Below are positions 28,183 to 38,522 of a stretch of DNA of 64,000 nucleotides, one piece after another. The notes beneath the pieces were generated by a model. It did no database searches. It was not told where the DNA came from and saw only the letters and a list, made by a program, of their open reading frames with translations. Source of the stretch: Castellaniella sp. (lineage in GTDB: Bacteria; Pseudomonadota; Gammaproteobacteria; Burkholderiales; Burkholderiaceae_B); assembly GCA_019104865.1 (NCBI GenBank), contig JAHRWZ010000024.1:62001-126000 (forward strand), given 5' to 3'. The translations under genes and the position numbers were made by a program. Within the stretch, counting starts at the first letter, position 1, and every line of letters begins with the position of its first letter.

Positions 28183-29535
28183 TTACAGGATGATGCGGCG
28201 GAAATCCGCCAGCAGGCCAGCCAGATAGGCATTGAAGCGGGCTGCGGACGCGCCGTCGATCACGCGGTGATCGTAGGACAGCGACAGCGGCAGCATCAGG
28301 CGCGGCTGGAAGGCCTTGCCGTCCCACACCGGCTGCATCGCGGACCGCGACACGCCCAGAATGGCGACTTCGGGGGCGTTGATGATGGGAGTGAAATCGG
28401 TCCCCCCGATGCCGCCCAGCGACGAAATCGAGAAGCATCCCCCTTGCATCTGCGAGGGCGAAAGCTTGCCTTCGCGCGCCTGAGCCGCCAGTTCGGACGT
28501 TTCTGTCGCCAGTTCCAGCACACCCTTCCGATCCGCGTCGCGGATGACCGGCACCACCAGCCCGTTGGGCGTATCGGCCGCAAAGCCGATATGGTAGTAG
28601 TGCTTCAGGACCAGATTGTCGCCGTCCAGCGAGGCATTGAATTCCGGGAATTTCTTCAGAGCCGCGACAACTGCCTTGATCAGGAAGGCCAGCATGGTGA
28701 CCTTGACGCCGGACTTCTTGTTTTCCGCGTTGAGCTGCTGGCGCAGGGCTTCCAGTTCGGTGATGTCGGCCACGTCGTTGTTGGTGACGTGGGGAATCAT
28801 GACCCAATTGCGGTGCAGATTGGCGCCCGAGATTTTCTTGATGCGCGACAGGGGCTTGCTTTCGATCTCGCCGAATTTGGCGAAGTCGACCTTGGGCCAG
28901 CCCAGCACGCTGAAGCCCTCGCCAGCGGGCAGGGTCGAGCCCACAGGGCTTACGCCGCCGGTGGCCAGCGCCTGCTTGACGTAGCTGCGGATGTCGTCGG
29001 CCGTAATGCGGTTTTTCGGGCCACTGCCGGTGACTTGACTGAGATTCACACCCAGTTCACGGGCAAATTGACGCACCGAGGGCGAGGCATGCGGCAGATT
29101 GCGCAGCGGCACATCGGCTTCGGCGAACGCCGCGGTCGGCGACACGCGATCCGGCGTGGCCGCCACCACGGCGGGGGCCGATGCGGGTGCGGGTGCCGGA
29201 GCAGCGGGGGCCGGTGCGGGGGCCGCCTCGGTGGCAGGAGCGGGAGCGGGTGCTGCGGCGGCGGGCTGAGCCGCTGGTGCGTCAGCCACTGCGTCAGCGG
29301 ACTCGACCTCCAGGATCACGGAGCCCTCGGCGACCTTGTCGCCGACCTTGACCTTCAGGGTCTTGACCACCCCGCCCTGCGAGGCCGGAATCTCCATCGA
29401 AGCCTTGTCGGATTCAACCGTGATCAGGCTTTGTTCGGGCTGAATGGTGTCGCCGACGGCCACCAGAATTTCGATGACGTCGACGTGATCGAAATCACCG
29501 ATGTCTGGGACCTTGATTTCCACGATAGCACTCAT
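28183..29535 (-). CDS. aceF: Pyruvate dehydrogenase E2, dihydrolipoamide acetyltransferase
   Basis: E2 forms the core of pyruvate dehydrogenase and passes the acetyl group to coenzyme A. The 450-residue protein has one lipoyl domain (residues 1-80, lysine in [11 protein letters not shown]), an Ala/Pro-rich swinging linker (about 85-135), a peripheral subunit-binding domain ([18 protein letters not shown] to ADDIRSYV) and the catalytic domain ending with the active-site motif [16 protein letters not shown]. coli E2 has three lipoyl domains; here the second one is on E3. The start at 29535 is supported by an AGGAGG ribosome site. It follows aceE by 14 bases. Confidence 0.96.
   Translation of the reverse strand: MSAIVEIKVPDIGDFDHVDVIEILVAVGDTIQPEQSLITVESDKASMEIPASQGGVVKTLKVKVGDKVAEGSVILEVESADAVADAPAAQPAAAAPAPAPATEAAPAPAPAAPAPAPASAPAVVAATPDRVSPTAAFAEADVPLRNLPHASPSVRQFARELGVNLSQVTGSGPKNRITADDIRSYVKQALATGGVSPVGSTLPAGEGFSVLGWPKVDFAKFGEIESKPLSRIKKISGANLHRNWVMIPHVTNNDVADITELEALRQQLNAENKKSGVKVTMLAFLIKAVVAALKKFPEFNASLDGDNLVLKHYYHIGFAADTPNGLVVPVIRDADRKGVLELATETSELAAQAREGKLSPSQMQGGCFSISSLGGIGGTDFTPIINAPEVAILGVSRSAMQPVWDGKAFQPRLMLPLSLSYDHRVIDGASAARFNAYLAGLLADFRRIIL
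29402..29508. repeat. Direct repeat: lipoyl-domain segment of aceF (copy of 28042-28148)
   Basis: Partner of the repeat in lpdA, offset by 1360 bases in the same orientation. About 92 percent identity by eye, with differences only at wobble positions. Confidence 0.85.
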
Positions 29536-29549
29536 GTTCCTCGTCCTCC

Positions 29550-32258
29550 TCAAGCGTGGTGCGGGTTGGCCTTATTGGCATCAATCCCGTATTTGGCGAT
29601 TGCCTCGGCGCATTTCCCGATGTCGATGCTGCCTTCGTCGGCCAGGCTGCGCAGGGCGGCCAGGACCACGAAATGGCGGTCGATCTCGAAGTGCTTGCGC
29701 AGTTCGGAACGGAAATCCGACCGACCGAAACCATCGGTGCCCAGGACCTTGAAGTGACGGCCGTCCGGAATGAAAGGCCGGATCATGTCGCCATAGGCCT
29801 TGATGTAATCGGTGGAGACCACGATCGGACCCTGGGTGTTCTTGAGCTGCTGGGTCACGTAGGGCACCTGAGCCGGTTGGGCCGGGTGCAGCATGTTGTG
29901 CCGCTCCACGTCCAGACCGTCGCGGCGCAGTTCGGTGAAGCTGGTCACGCTCCAGATGTCGGACGTCACGCCCCAATCCTTTTCGAGGAGTTCCTGGGCG
30001 GCCTGCACTTCGCGCAGAATCGTGCCCGACCCCATCAGCTGGACGTGCGCCTTGGCCGGCTTGGCGCTGGACTGCAGCTTGTACATCCCCTTCAGGATGC
30101 CTTCCTCGTCACCCGCCTTCAGGCCAGGCTGAGAGTAGTTCTCGTTCATGACCGTGATGTAGAAGAACACATCTTCCTGGTTGTGCATCATGCGCTGCAG
30201 GCCGCTGCGGATGATGACCGCGACTTCGTGCGCGAAGGCCGGGTCGTAGGCCACGCAATTGGGGATCAGGGAAGCCTGAATGTGGCTGTGGCCGTCTTCG
30301 TGCTGCAGACCTTCGCCATTCAGCGTGGTGCGCCCCGCCGTCCCGCCCAGCACAAAGCCGCGCGCCAGCATGTCGCCCGCCGCCCAGGCGTGATCGCCAA
30401 AGCGCTGGAACCCGAACATCGAGTAATAGATGAAGAACGGGATCATGATGGTATTGCTGACGGAATACGACGTCGCCGCCGCGATCCACGAGCAAAAACC
30501 GCCGGCTTCGTTGATGCCTTCCTGCAGCAGCTGGCCGTTGGCTGCCTCGCGGTAGTACATCACCTGGCCCTTGTCGACCGGGACGTACTTCTGGCCTTCG
30601 GGCGCATAGATGCCGATCTGACGGAACAGGCCTTCCATGCCGAAGGTGCGGGATTCGTCCACCAGGATGGGCACAACGCGCGGGGCGAGATCCTTGTCGC
30701 GCAGAATCTGGTTCAGCACCCGCACGAAGGCCTGGGTCGTGGAAATCTCGCGCCCTTCGGCGGTCGGTTCCAGCACGGCTTTGAAGACGTCGAGATCGGG
30801 CACCGGCAGGGACTGGTCGGCTTTCTGGCGGCGGTGCGGCAGATAACCGCCCAGCGCCTTGCGATGGTCATGCAGGTACTTCATTTCCGGCGAGTCTTCC
30901 GCCGGTTTGAAGAACGGAATCTCGTCGACCTTGTCGTCGGGAATGGGGATGTTGAAGCGGTCGCGGAACTCGCGCACCGAGTCGATGTCCAGTTTTTTCT
31001 GTTGGTGGGTGGGGTTCTTGGCCTGGCCGACGTGGCCCATGCCGTAACCCTTGATGGTCTTGGCCAGGATGACCGAAGGCTGGCCCTTGTGGCTCGCCGC
31101 CGAGGAGAACGCCGCATAGACCTTGTGCGGATCGTGACCGCCGCGATTCAGACGCCAGACGTCCTCGTCGCTCATGCGGCTGACCATCTCCAGCAGCTTG
31201 GGATGCTTGCCGAAGAACTTCTCGCGCACGAACTTGCCATCGTTGGCCTTGTAGGCCTGGTATTCGCCGTCCACGGTTTCTTCCATGATGCGGCGCAGGA
31301 TGCCGTCCTTGTCGCGGGCAAACAGCGGATCCCAGTAACCGCCCCAGATGAGCTTGAGCACATTCCAGCCATTGCCACGGAATGCGCCTTCCAGTTCCTG
31401 GATGATCTTGCCGTTGCCGCGCACCGGACCGTCCAGGCGCTGCAGATTACAGTTAACGACGAAGATCAGGTTGTCGAGCTTCTCGCGCGAGGCCAGGCCG
31501 ATCGCGGCCAGGGTTTCAGGCTCGTCGATCTCGCCATCGCCGACGAATACCCAGACCTTGCGCTCGGCCGTGTTGGCCAGACCACGGGCATGCAGATACT
31601 TCAGGAAGCGGGCCTGGTAGATGGCCATCATGGGGCCCAGGCCCATGGACACCGTCGAGAACTGCCAGAAACCGGGCATCAGTTTCGGGTGCGGGTAGGA
31701 CGACAGGCCCTTGCCCTGGCCACCGACTTCCTGGCGGAACCAGTTCAGGTTTTCCTCGGTCAGACGGCCTTCCATGAAGGCACGGGAGTACATGCCGGGC
31801 GAAGAGTGGCCCTGGAAATACACGAGATCGCCGCCGTGATCCGGCGACTCGGCGTGCCAGAAGTGGTTCTGGCCGCATTCGATCATGGTCGCCAACGACG
31901 CAAAAGAGGCGATGTGCCCACCCAGGCTGCCGCCATCGGCGGGCTCGTGCTTGTTGGCGCGAACCACCATCGCCATCGCGTTCCAGCGAATATAGGAACG
32001 GATCCGCTCTTCGAGCACCATGTTGCCGGGATGCGGAGGTTCGAGCCCAGGCGGAATGGTGTTGACATACGCCGTATTCAGCGAATATGGGATGTGGGCG
32101 CCGGAGCGGCGCGCCAGATCGATCAGGTTTTCGATCAGGTAATGGGCGCGTTCGGCGCCTTCCCGGTCAAGAACGGCTTCGAGCGCGTCGAGCCATTCCT
32201 GGGTTTCCTGACGATCGGGGTCCGCCGCGGCGGCGTTGGCTAGATCAAGAGAGGACAT
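29550..32258 (-). CDS. aceE: Pyruvate dehydrogenase E1 component (homodimeric type)
   Basis: AceE decarboxylates pyruvate with thiamine diphosphate and acetylates the lipoyl group of E2. The 902-residue protein is of the single-chain proteobacterial type. It shows the family start region ([20 protein letters not shown]), [14 protein letters not shown], the thiamine-binding motif [17 protein letters not shown] ending in [10 protein letters not shown], and a C-terminal transketolase-like part with [15 protein letters not shown]. An AGGAGA ribosome site lies at 32267-32272. It is the first gene of aceE-aceF-lpdA. No PdhR gene is nearby. Confidence 0.97.
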   Translation of the reverse strand: MSSLDLANAAAADPDRQETQEWLDALEAVLDREGAERAHYLIENLIDLARRSGAHIPYSLNTAYVNTIPPGLEPPHPGNMVLEERIRSYIRWNAMAMVVRANKHEPADGGSLGGHIASFASLATMIECGQNHFWHAESPDHGGDLVYFQGHSSPGMYSRAFMEGRLTEENLNWFRQEVGGQGKGLSSYPHPKLMPGFWQFSTVSMGLGPMMAIYQARFLKYLHARGLANTAERKVWVFVGDGEIDEPETLAAIGLASREKLDNLIFVVNCNLQRLDGPVRGNGKIIQELEGAFRGNGWNVLKLIWGGYWDPLFARDKDGILRRIMEETVDGEYQAYKANDGKFVREKFFGKHPKLLEMVSRMSDEDVWRLNRGGHDPHKVYAAFSSAASHKGQPSVILAKTIKGYGMGHVGQAKNPTHQQKKLDIDSVREFRDRFNIPIPDDKVDEIPFFKPAEDSPEMKYLHDHRKALGGYLPHRRQKADQSLPVPDLDVFKAVLEPTAEGREISTTQAFVRVLNQILRDKDLAPRVVPILVDESRTFGMEGLFRQIGIYAPEGQKYVPVDKGQVMYYREAANGQLLQEGINEAGGFCSWIAAATSYSVSNTIMIPFFIYYSMFGFQRFGDHAWAAGDMLARGFVLGGTAGRTTLNGEGLQHEDGHSHIQASLIPNCVAYDPAFAHEVAVIIRSGLQRMMHNQEDVFFYITVMNENYSQPGLKAGDEEGILKGMYKLQSSAKPAKAHVQLMGSGTILREVQAAQELLEKDWGVTSDIWSVTSFTELRRDGLDVERHNMLHPAQPAQVPYVTQQLKNTQGPIVVSTDYIKAYGDMIRPFIPDGRHFKVLGTDGFGRSDFRSELRKHFEIDRHFVVLAALRSLADEGSIDIGKCAEAIAKYGIDANKANPHHA

Positions 32259-32520
32259 GGGGTGTGTCTCCTGGGGTGTGGTTCATGGACGCGACCACAC
32301 ATCGCGCCTGCCAGAAATCGAGCCGGACTTCGAGGGATTCCGGATGCCTGCGCGCCCAGGTTTCGGGACGAGCGGCACCCAGCCAAGCCGGCACCTGCGC
32401 CCATTCTAGGAAAGACCTGGATCCAGCACAAGCAAAATTTCACCTTGTGGTACGTATTTTTATTATGTGAAAAATTGAATAATGATTTCGCGTCTAAAAT
32501 GGCGCAACCGTAAGACCATC
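32259..32520. other. Divergent control region between aceE and the histidine kinase
   Basis: The 262-base gap holds the aceE ribosome site and, at about 32425-32510, a tract that is clearly richer in A and T than the rest of the window. It probably carries the divergent promoters, but I could not identify a convincing -35/-10 pair on either strand. No hairpin or open frame of note was seen. Confidence 0.45.
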
Positions 32521-34278
32521 ATGGCCATGGCACACCCCAACCGCAAGTCCCTGATCCCGACGACATTCTATGAGCACGCCCGCCATAGCCGTCGTCTGTA
32601 TTGGCTGACGCCGGCAATCGTGCTGGTGCTCTATCTGTGCGTGATGGGCGCCTTCATCTGGCTGCAGCGCCTGCAGAGCGATAGCGTGATGTTCGTCACG
32701 ATCGATCAGGAAACACGCCAGCAGCGCCTGATGATGGTGGTCTTCGCGTTGTCGCTGGTCATCGTCTTCAGTTTGCTCGCGCTGTGGCGCTACACGCGGT
32801 TCCGCACCCTGGCCGAGGCAGCCCTGATCGCCGAAACCGGCTTTCGCCGCGCCATGGAAAACTCCATGTCCACCGGCATGCGGGTGTTCGACATGCAGGG
32901 GCGCATCGCCTACGTGAATCCGGCGTTCTGCCGCATGATCGGCTGGAACGAGGCGGATCTGATCGGCCGCACGGCGCCGTTTCCCTACTGGCTACCCGGG
33001 CGCCACGACCACCACCGGGAAACGCTCGCACAATTGCTGTCGGGCCGCACACCCAGCAGCGGCCTGGAAATCGAAGCCCAGCGCCGCGACGGTTCACGCT
33101 TCACCGCGCGCATGTACGTCTCGCCGCTGCGCGACCCAAAAGGGGAACAGATCGGCTGGATGACCTCCATGACCGACATCACCGAACCCAAGCGCATCCG
33201 CGAGGCCCTGACCGCCGCCCATGAGCGATTCATGACGGTGCTCGAAGGCCTGGACGACGCGATCTCGGTCGTGGCCGACACCCCCGAAGGCCTGGAGCTG
33301 CTGTTCGCCAACCGCACCTACCGGCGCATCTTCGGCGCCCAGACCAGCGGGCACGCGGAACTGCTGGGTGGGCGCCTGGGGCGCTTCACCGACGAAACGA
33401 TGGAGCTCTTTTCGCCGACCGCCGAACGTTGGTTCGAGGTCCACCACCGCATGCTGGCCTGGACCGATTCCCGGCGCGTGCGGCTGCAGGTGGCGCGCGA
33501 CATCACCGAACGCCGCAAACACGAGGAAGAATCCCGGGTCCAGCAGGAAAAGGCGCAGCTCACCAGCCGCCTGACCACGATGGGGGAAATGGCGTCCTCT
33601 CTGGCGCATGAGCTCAACCAGCCCCTGACGGCCATCAGCAACTACAACATGGCCGCCGTGGCGATGGTCAAATCCGGCAAGGCACCCACGGAATCCCTGC
33701 TGCAGGCGCTGGAAAAGGCCTCGCAGCAGGCGGAACGGGCCGGCAAGATCATCAGCCGCATCCGCGAGTTCGTCAAACGCAGCGAGCCGCGCCGTCAGGC
33801 TGTCGGCCTGACGCGCATCGTGGAAAACGCGGTCGGATTCGCCGACATCGACGCCCGCAAGCGCAGGATCGAGATCATCCAGAGCCTGCCCGACCCCATG
33901 CCCGAAGTCATGGCTGACCCGATCCTCATCGAGCAGGTACTGCTGAACCTGCTGAAAAACGGCGTCGAAGCCATGGAGCACAGCGAATACCGCAGCCTGC
34001 ACGTCAACATCACCGATCAGGACCCCCAGATCGAGATCGCCGTGATCGACCGGGGCCACGGACTGCGCAATCCCGAACGGCTGTTCGAGCCCTTCTACAG
34101 CACAAAATCCGAAGGTCTGGGCATGGGACTGAACATCTGCCGTACCATTATCGAATCGCATCACGGGCGCCTGTGGGCCACCCCGAACCCGGAAGGCGGC
34201 ACCATTTTCCGCTTCACCCTGCCCAAGGCGCCGCCTGATCGGCAAGTCCAGGCAACCACGGAGGAAACGCAAGCATGA
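32521..34278 (+). CDS. Membrane PAS-domain sensor histidine kinase (FixL/DctB-like)
   Basis: The 585-residue product has two membrane helices near the N-terminus (about residues 28-47 and 70-89) enclosing a very short periplasmic loop, so the signal is probably sensed in the membrane or cytoplasm. Two PAS-type regions follow (about 107-222, with MRVFDMQGRIAYVNPAFCRM, and 232-332). The phosphoacceptor is His363 in SSLAHELNQPLTAISNY, and the ATPase domain has LLNLLKNGVEAM, a GHGL motif and EGLGMGLNICRTIIE. The start is uncertain: ATG 32482, 32521 and 32527 are in frame and none has a strong ribosome site. The signal is unknown. It overlaps the regulator by ATGA. Confidence 0.88.
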   Translation: MAMAHPNRKSLIPTTFYEHARHSRRLYWLTPAIVLVLYLCVMGAFIWLQRLQSDSVMFVTIDQETRQQRLMMVVFALSLVIVFSLLALWRYTRFRTLAEAALIAETGFRRAMENSMSTGMRVFDMQGRIAYVNPAFCRMIGWNEADLIGRTAPFPYWLPGRHDHHRETLAQLLSGRTPSSGLEIEAQRRDGSRFTARMYVSPLRDPKGEQIGWMTSMTDITEPKRIREALTAAHERFMTVLEGLDDAISVVADTPEGLELLFANRTYRRIFGAQTSGHAELLGGRLGRFTDETMELFSPTAERWFEVHHRMLAWTDSRRVRLQVARDITERRKHEEESRVQQEKAQLTSRLTTMGEMASSLAHELNQPLTAISNYNMAAVAMVKSGKAPTESLLQALEKASQQAERAGKIISRIREFVKRSEPRRQAVGLTRIVENAVGFADIDARKRRIEIIQSLPDPMPEVMADPILIEQVLLNLLKNGVEAMEHSEYRSLHVNITDQDPQIEIAVIDRGHGLRNPERLFEPFYSTKSEGLGMGLNICRTIIESHHGRLWATPNPEGGTIFRFTLPKAPPDRQVQATTEETQA

Positions 34279-34904
34279 CCGACCCTCAAGTCTCCAGCAC
34301 CATCTATATCGTCGACGATGACGAAGCCGTCCGCGACTCGTTGCGCTGGCTGCTCGAAGCCAATGGCTATGCCGTACGCAGTTTCGCCGGCGCCGAGGAA
34401 TTCCTGGACGCCTACAACTCCGACCAGGTCGGCGTCCTGATCGCCGACGTACGAATGCCCGGCATGAGTGGCCTGGAACTGCAGGAAACCCTGATTGCCC
34501 GCAAGGCCCCGCTGCCCATCGTCTTCATCACCGGCCACGGCGACGTGCCGATGGCGGTATCCACGATGAAGAAAGGCGCGGTCGACTTCCTGGAAAAACC
34601 CTTCAACGAAGCGGACCTGCGGCGCATCGTCGCCGGCATGCTCGCGCATGCCACCGAACGCGTGCGCGAGGCCCAGGCCCAGCGCGACCAGCAGGCTGTG
34701 CTCAGCCGCCTGACGGCCCGCGAGCAGCAGGTGCTGGAACGCATCGTGGCGGGTCGCCTGAACAAGCAGATCGCGGGCGATCTGAACATCAGCATCAAAA
34801 CAGTCGAGGCGCACCGCGCCAACATCATGGAAAAACTCGAAGTCACCACGGTCGCCGACCTGATGAAGATTGCATTGACCCGTGCCGAGGAAGCCGGATC
34901 ATGA
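34275..34904 (+). CDS. FixJ/NarL-type response regulator
   Basis: The 209-residue protein is the partner of the upstream kinase. The receiver domain (about 8-125) has the acidic pair DDDE at 14-17, the phosphoacceptor Asp58 in [12 protein letters not shown], a [10 protein letters not shown] segment and the lysine in FLEKPF. A linker leads to a LuxR-type helix-turn-helix at about 140-200 ([15 protein letters not shown] and [17 protein letters not shown]). It resembles FixJ and TtrR/TodT-type regulators, which activate sigma-70 promoters. The target genes are unknown; folD overlaps its stop and aceE is divergent, which makes both possible targets. Confidence 0.9.
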   Translation: MTDPQVSSTIYIVDDDEAVRDSLRWLLEANGYAVRSFAGAEEFLDAYNSDQVGVLIADVRMPGMSGLELQETLIARKAPLPIVFITGHGDVPMAVSTMKKGAVDFLEKPFNEADLRRIVAGMLAHATERVREAQAQRDQQAVLSRLTAREQQVLERIVAGRLNKQIAGDLNISIKTVEAHRANIMEKLEVTTVADLMKIALTRAEEAGS

Positions 34905-35755
34905 CCGCACGCATCATCGACGGCAAGGCCCTGTCCGGCAAGGTCCGCGCCGAGGTCGCACAGCGCGTCCATGCCATGCAAAAACACGGCGTCACACCAG
35001 GTCTGGCCGTGGTGCTGGTCGGCGAGAATCCGGCCTCGCAAGTCTACGTCCGCAACAAGGCAGCCGCCTGCGAGGCTGCCGGCATGCTGTCACGCGTGAT
35101 TTCGCTGGGCGAGGACACGCCCGAAGAGGAACTGCTGAACGTCATCGAAGCCCTGAATGCCGATCCGGCCATCCACGGTATCCTGGTGCAGCTCCCCCTG
35201 CCCGGCCACATCGACACCGGACTGGTCATCGAGACCATCAGCGCCACCAAGGACGTGGACGGCTTTCACGTCAGCAACGCTGGCCTTCTGATGACCGGAC
35301 GCCCCCTGTTCCGCCCCTGCACGCCCTACGGCGTCATGAAGATGCTGGAATCGGAAAACGTGCCGCTGCGCGGCGCCGAGGCAGTCGTCGTCGGTGCCAG
35401 CAACATCGTTGGCAAGCCCATGGCCATGCTGCTGCTGGCCGCCGGCGCCACCGTCACGATCTGCAACTCCAAGACCCGCGACCTGGGCGCGCAGACCCGG
35501 CGCGCCGACGTGCTGGTGGTCGCCACCGGCAAGCCCGGCATGATCCGGGGCGACATGGTCAAGCCCGGCGCCGTCGTAATCGACGTCGGCATCAACCGGC
35601 TGGAATCCGGAAAACTGACCGGCGACGTGGATTTCGATGCCGCCGCGCAGGTTGCCGCGGCCATCACACCGGTGCCTGGCGGCGTGGGACCCATGACCAT
35701 CGCAATGCTGCTGGTCAACACCCTGGAAGCCGCCGAGCGCTCCCTGCGGACTTGA
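34901..35755 (+). CDS. folD: Methylenetetrahydrofolate dehydrogenase/cyclohydrolase
   Basis: FolD interconverts 5,10-methylene- and 10-formyl-tetrahydrofolate, supplying one-carbon units for purines and formyl-Met-tRNA. The 284-residue protein has [20 protein letters not shown] with the catalytic region including Tyr and Lys, [27 protein letters not shown], the NADP-binding [17 protein letters not shown] and the C-terminal [16 protein letters not shown]. Its ATG overlaps the response regulator stop as ATGA, so it is probably co-translated with the two-component genes, which is unusual for a housekeeping folate enzyme. Confidence 0.96.
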   Translation: MTARIIDGKALSGKVRAEVAQRVHAMQKHGVTPGLAVVLVGENPASQVYVRNKAAACEAAGMLSRVISLGEDTPEEELLNVIEALNADPAIHGILVQLPLPGHIDTGLVIETISATKDVDGFHVSNAGLLMTGRPLFRPCTPYGVMKMLESENVPLRGAEAVVVGASNIVGKPMAMLLLAAGATVTICNSKTRDLGAQTRRADVLVVATGKPGMIRGDMVKPGAVVIDVGINRLESGKLTGDVDFDAAAQVAAAITPVPGGVGPMTIAMLLVNTLEAAERSLRT

Positions 35756-35759
35756 AAAA

Positions 35760-35776
35760 TGGGGGCTTAGCCCCCA
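35760..35776 (+). other. GC-rich hairpin between folD and opdA
   Basis: Stem tgggggc (35760-35766) pairs with gccccca (35770-35776) around a three-base loop. No T-run follows on the plus strand. It lies only about 10 bases before the opdA ATG, so it may hinder opdA translation or mark an mRNA end; it does not look like a standard terminator. Confidence 0.45.
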
Positions 35777-35786
35777 CGTGGCGCAC

Positions 35787-37868
35787 ATGAAATCAGCACC
35801 CCTTGCCGAGAATCCCCTCCTCGTACCGGCCGAGGCCCATGTCGATTATGCCGCTGTGCGACCGACCCATATCGAGCCGGCCATCCGCGAACTGATCGCG
35901 GAAACCCGCGCGGCCATTGACGCCGCCGCCGTTCGCAGCGACCCGCCGGACTGGGAAAACCTGGTCGAAACCATCGAGGATCCATCCGAGCGCCTGCACC
36001 GCGCCTGGGCGATCGCGGGGCATCTGAACGGTGTAGTGAACACCCCTGATCTACGGGCTGCCTACAACGAATGCCTGCCGCTCATGAGCGAATTTTCCAC
36101 CTGGGTCGGCCTGCACCGGGGCCTGTACGAACGTTACCGGGAACTGGCTGCCAGCCCGGCCTATGCGGCGCTATCCGCGACCCGCCGGCGCATCGTCGAT
36201 CTGGCCTTGCGCGACTTCCGCCTGGGCGGGGTCGAACTCGAAGGCCAGGCCCGCGAAACCTTTGCGCGCAACGCCGACCTGCAGGCGCAGGTCTCCCAGA
36301 AATTCTCCGAAAACGTCCTGGATGCGACCGACGGCTGGACACTGCTGATCTCCGACGAGGCCCGCCTGCGTGGCCTGCCGCCCAGCGTCATCGCCGCCGC
36401 GCGGCAGCTGGCTCAGTCGGCGGGCGAAGACGGCTGGAAACTGACCTTGCAAATGCCCTGCTACCTGCCTGTCATGCAGCATGCGCAGGACCGCGATCTG
36501 CGCCTGGCCGTCTACCGTGCCTACGGCACTCGCGCCTCCGAGCAGGGGGATTCCGCCTTCGACAACTCGGAATCCATCGAATCGCTGCTGGCCCTGCGCG
36601 CTGAAGAAGCCTCCCTGCTGGACCATGCCGATTACGCGGCGCTGCGACTCCAAACCCGCATGGCCGACAGCGCGGACCAAGTCCTGCGGTTCCTGCACGA
36701 ACTGGCCGCCAAGGCGCGGCCCAGCGCACAGCGGGACCTGGACGAACTGCGCACTTTCGCCGCCGATCAACTGGGGCTGGACACGCTGGAACCCTGGGAT
36801 ATCGCCTATGCGTCCGAACGGCTGCGCGAGCAGCGCTACGCCTATTCGGACGAGGAACTGCGCCCTTACTTCACGGAATCACGCGTGCTGGAGGGCCTGT
36901 TCGAGGTGATTCACACTCTCTTTGGCGTACGCCTGGAGGTGTGCGACGCCCCCACCTGGCACCCGGATGCGAAGATCTACCGTGTGCTGGATGTCGAGGG
37001 GCAGGAACTCGGCCGCCTGGGCATCGATCTGTATGCCCGCCCCGGCAAACAGGGCGGCGCCTGGGTAGACAGCGAGCGCAACCGGCGCCGCCACGGCCAG
37101 GAACTGCACCGCCCGCTGGCCTGGCTGACCTGCAATTTCGCAGCGCCGCACGATGGACGCGAGGCGCTGTTGACCCACGACGAGGTCATCACCCTCTTCC
37201 ATGAAAGCGGTCACGCCATGCACACGCTGCTGTCGCGTGTGGACGATCCGGGCGCCGCGGCTTTCGTCGCGGTCGAATGGGATGCCATCGAACTGCCTTC
37301 GCAGTTCATGGAAAATTTCTGCTGGGAATGGGGTGTGCTGAAATCCCTGACCCGCCACATCGACACCGGCGAAACGCTGCCACGCGCCCTGTACGACAAA
37401 CTGACGGCCGCCCGCAATTTTCAGAGCGGCCTGCAGACCCTGCGCCAGGTGGAATTCGCGCTCTTCGATATGCTGATCCACACGCAGAATCACGGGCTGT
37501 CGATCAGCGCCGTGCTCGACACGCTGGATCAGGTGCGCCACGAAGTCGCCCTGCTGACACCGCCGGCTTGGCACCGTTTCCCGCATGCGTTCTCTCACCT
37601 GTTCGCGGGCGGCTATGGGGCGGGCTACTACAGCTACAAATGGGCCGAAGTGCTGTCGGCCGACGCGTTCGCCGCCTTCGAGGAATCCGCGCGCCCCGGC
37701 GCGGACGGCACCCGCGACGTGTTCGATCCGGCAACATGCCACCGGTATCTGGATGAGATCATCGCGGTCGGCGGCGCACGCCCGGCGGCCGAGTCCTTCC
37801 AGGCGTTCCGGGGCCGCGCCCCGACGCTGGACGCCCTGCTGCGCCACAGCGGGCTGGTGGAGGCTTGA
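35787..37868 (+). CDS. prlC: Oligopeptidase A (M3 metallopeptidase)
   Basis: Oligopeptidase A (OpdA/PrlC) degrades short peptides, including cleaved signal peptides, in the cytoplasm. The 693-residue product has the M3 zinc motif HESGH in ITLFHESGHAMHTLLS, the downstream glutamate in VEWDAIELPSQFMENFCWE, and the substrate-binding GYGAGYYSYKWAEVLSADAF near the C-terminus. I chose ATG 35787; an in-frame GTG lies three codons earlier, and neither has a good ribosome site. A GC-rich hairpin sits directly upstream. folD-prlC is a frequent neighbour pair in Betaproteobacteria. Confidence 0.93.
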   Translation: MKSAPLAENPLLVPAEAHVDYAAVRPTHIEPAIRELIAETRAAIDAAAVRSDPPDWENLVETIEDPSERLHRAWAIAGHLNGVVNTPDLRAAYNECLPLMSEFSTWVGLHRGLYERYRELAASPAYAALSATRRRIVDLALRDFRLGGVELEGQARETFARNADLQAQVSQKFSENVLDATDGWTLLISDEARLRGLPPSVIAAARQLAQSAGEDGWKLTLQMPCYLPVMQHAQDRDLRLAVYRAYGTRASEQGDSAFDNSESIESLLALRAEEASLLDHADYAALRLQTRMADSADQVLRFLHELAAKARPSAQRDLDELRTFAADQLGLDTLEPWDIAYASERLREQRYAYSDEELRPYFTESRVLEGLFEVIHTLFGVRLEVCDAPTWHPDAKIYRVLDVEGQELGRLGIDLYARPGKQGGAWVDSERNRRRHGQELHRPLAWLTCNFAAPHDGREALLTHDEVITLFHESGHAMHTLLSRVDDPGAAAFVAVEWDAIELPSQFMENFCWEWGVLKSLTRHIDTGETLPRALYDKLTAARNFQSGLQTLRQVEFALFDMLIHTQNHGLSISAVLDTLDQVRHEVALLTPPAWHRFPHAFSHLFAGGYGAGYYSYKWAEVLSADAFAAFEESARPGADGTRDVFDPATCHRYLDEIIAVGGARPAAESFQAFRGRAPTLDALLRHSGLVEA

Positions 37869-37869
37869 A

Positions 37870-38454
37870 GTGAGCAAATTCAGGGTCCGACGCCTGGTGG
37901 CCGGCCTGGCCCTGTGGGCGGGCTGTCTGGGCGTGGCGCTGGCGGCTGTCCATCCGGTACGCGGCTTTCTGCCGGATCTGAAATTCTCGCTGCAGGGCGC
38001 AGGTGGCGCAGTCACCCAGCAGGCGTTCGCCGGCAAGGTCGTCCTGATGTTCTTCGGCTATGCCAGTTGCCCGGACATCTGCCCCACGACAATGGCGCAG
38101 CTGGCCCAGGTCACCGAAGCGCTAGGGCCGAAAGCCGAACAGGTCCGCATCCTGTTCGTCAGTGTGGATCCTCATCGGGACACGCCGGACGTCCTGCAAA
38201 CCTATGTGGACCAGTTCGATCGCCATGCCATCGGCCTGACAGGCACCGAATCGGCCATCGCCGCCCTGGCGCGTCGTTACCGTGTCGCGTATCAGATCGA
38301 GAAACCGGAATCGAACGCCCCTGACGCCCCCTACGAGGTCGCCCACAGTCGCGGCATCTACGCCTTTGACCAGCAGGGCAAGGCCGTCTGGTTGGCTTCG
38401 GATGGCGAATCCCAGGAAGACCTGTTGGCCGCGATCCGGCCGATGCTGCACTGA
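37870..38454 (+). CDS. SCO1/SenC-family copper protein
   Basis: Sco proteins are membrane-anchored periplasmic thioredoxin-fold proteins that deliver copper to the CuA site of cytochrome oxidase or act as thiol reductases. With a GTG start right after the prlC stop, the product is 194 residues: an N-terminal hydrophobic anchor (about 8-26, GLALWAGCLGVALAAV) and the core with Cys67 and Cys71 in YASCPDICPTTM and the distal ligand His159 in YEVAHSRG. All three copper ligands are present. It converges on the copper/redox genes to the right, so its location fits a copper theme. The GTG start is the only start codon that gives a sensible signal segment without running into prlC. Confidence 0.9.
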   Translation: MSKFRVRRLVAGLALWAGCLGVALAAVHPVRGFLPDLKFSLQGAGGAVTQQAFAGKVVLMFFGYASCPDICPTTMAQLAQVTEALGPKAEQVRILFVSVDPHRDTPDVLQTYVDQFDRHAIGLTGTESAIAALARRYRVAYQIEKPESNAPDAPYEVAHSRGIYAFDQQGKAVWLASDGESQEDLLAAIRPMLH

Positions 38455-38473
38455 GGATCCGGGCGACACTGGT

Positions 38474-38501
38474 GGGATGCGGCGGGGAATGCCGTCATCC
38501 C
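38474..38501. terminator. Hairpin between convergent sco and reductase genes
   Basis: gggatgcggc (38474-38483) pairs with gccg-t-catccc (38491-38501) with one bulged base and a 7-base loop. It lies between the two stop codons and could stop transcription from both sides, but there is no U-run on either side. Confidence 0.4.
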
Positions 38502-38522
38502 GCCCCCTGCGATCCAGGCCGT

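Noticed and set aside
28183-29535. Reading aceF/lpdA as a 2-oxoglutarate or acetoin dehydrogenase set
   Set aside because: aceE is the 900-residue homodimeric pyruvate dehydrogenase E1 and the three genes are contiguous; no SucA-type or two-chain E1 is present.
29556-32243. Very long open frame on the plus strand opposite aceE (about 895 codons)
   Set aside because: It mirrors aceE codon structure in GC-rich DNA, has low-complexity composition rich in Gly, Arg, His and Val, and no recognisable domain. The aceE frame has all the family motifs.
35760-35776. Hairpin after folD as an intrinsic terminator
   Set aside because: The stem is good but no T-run follows on the plus strand, and it lies only ten bases before the next start codon.
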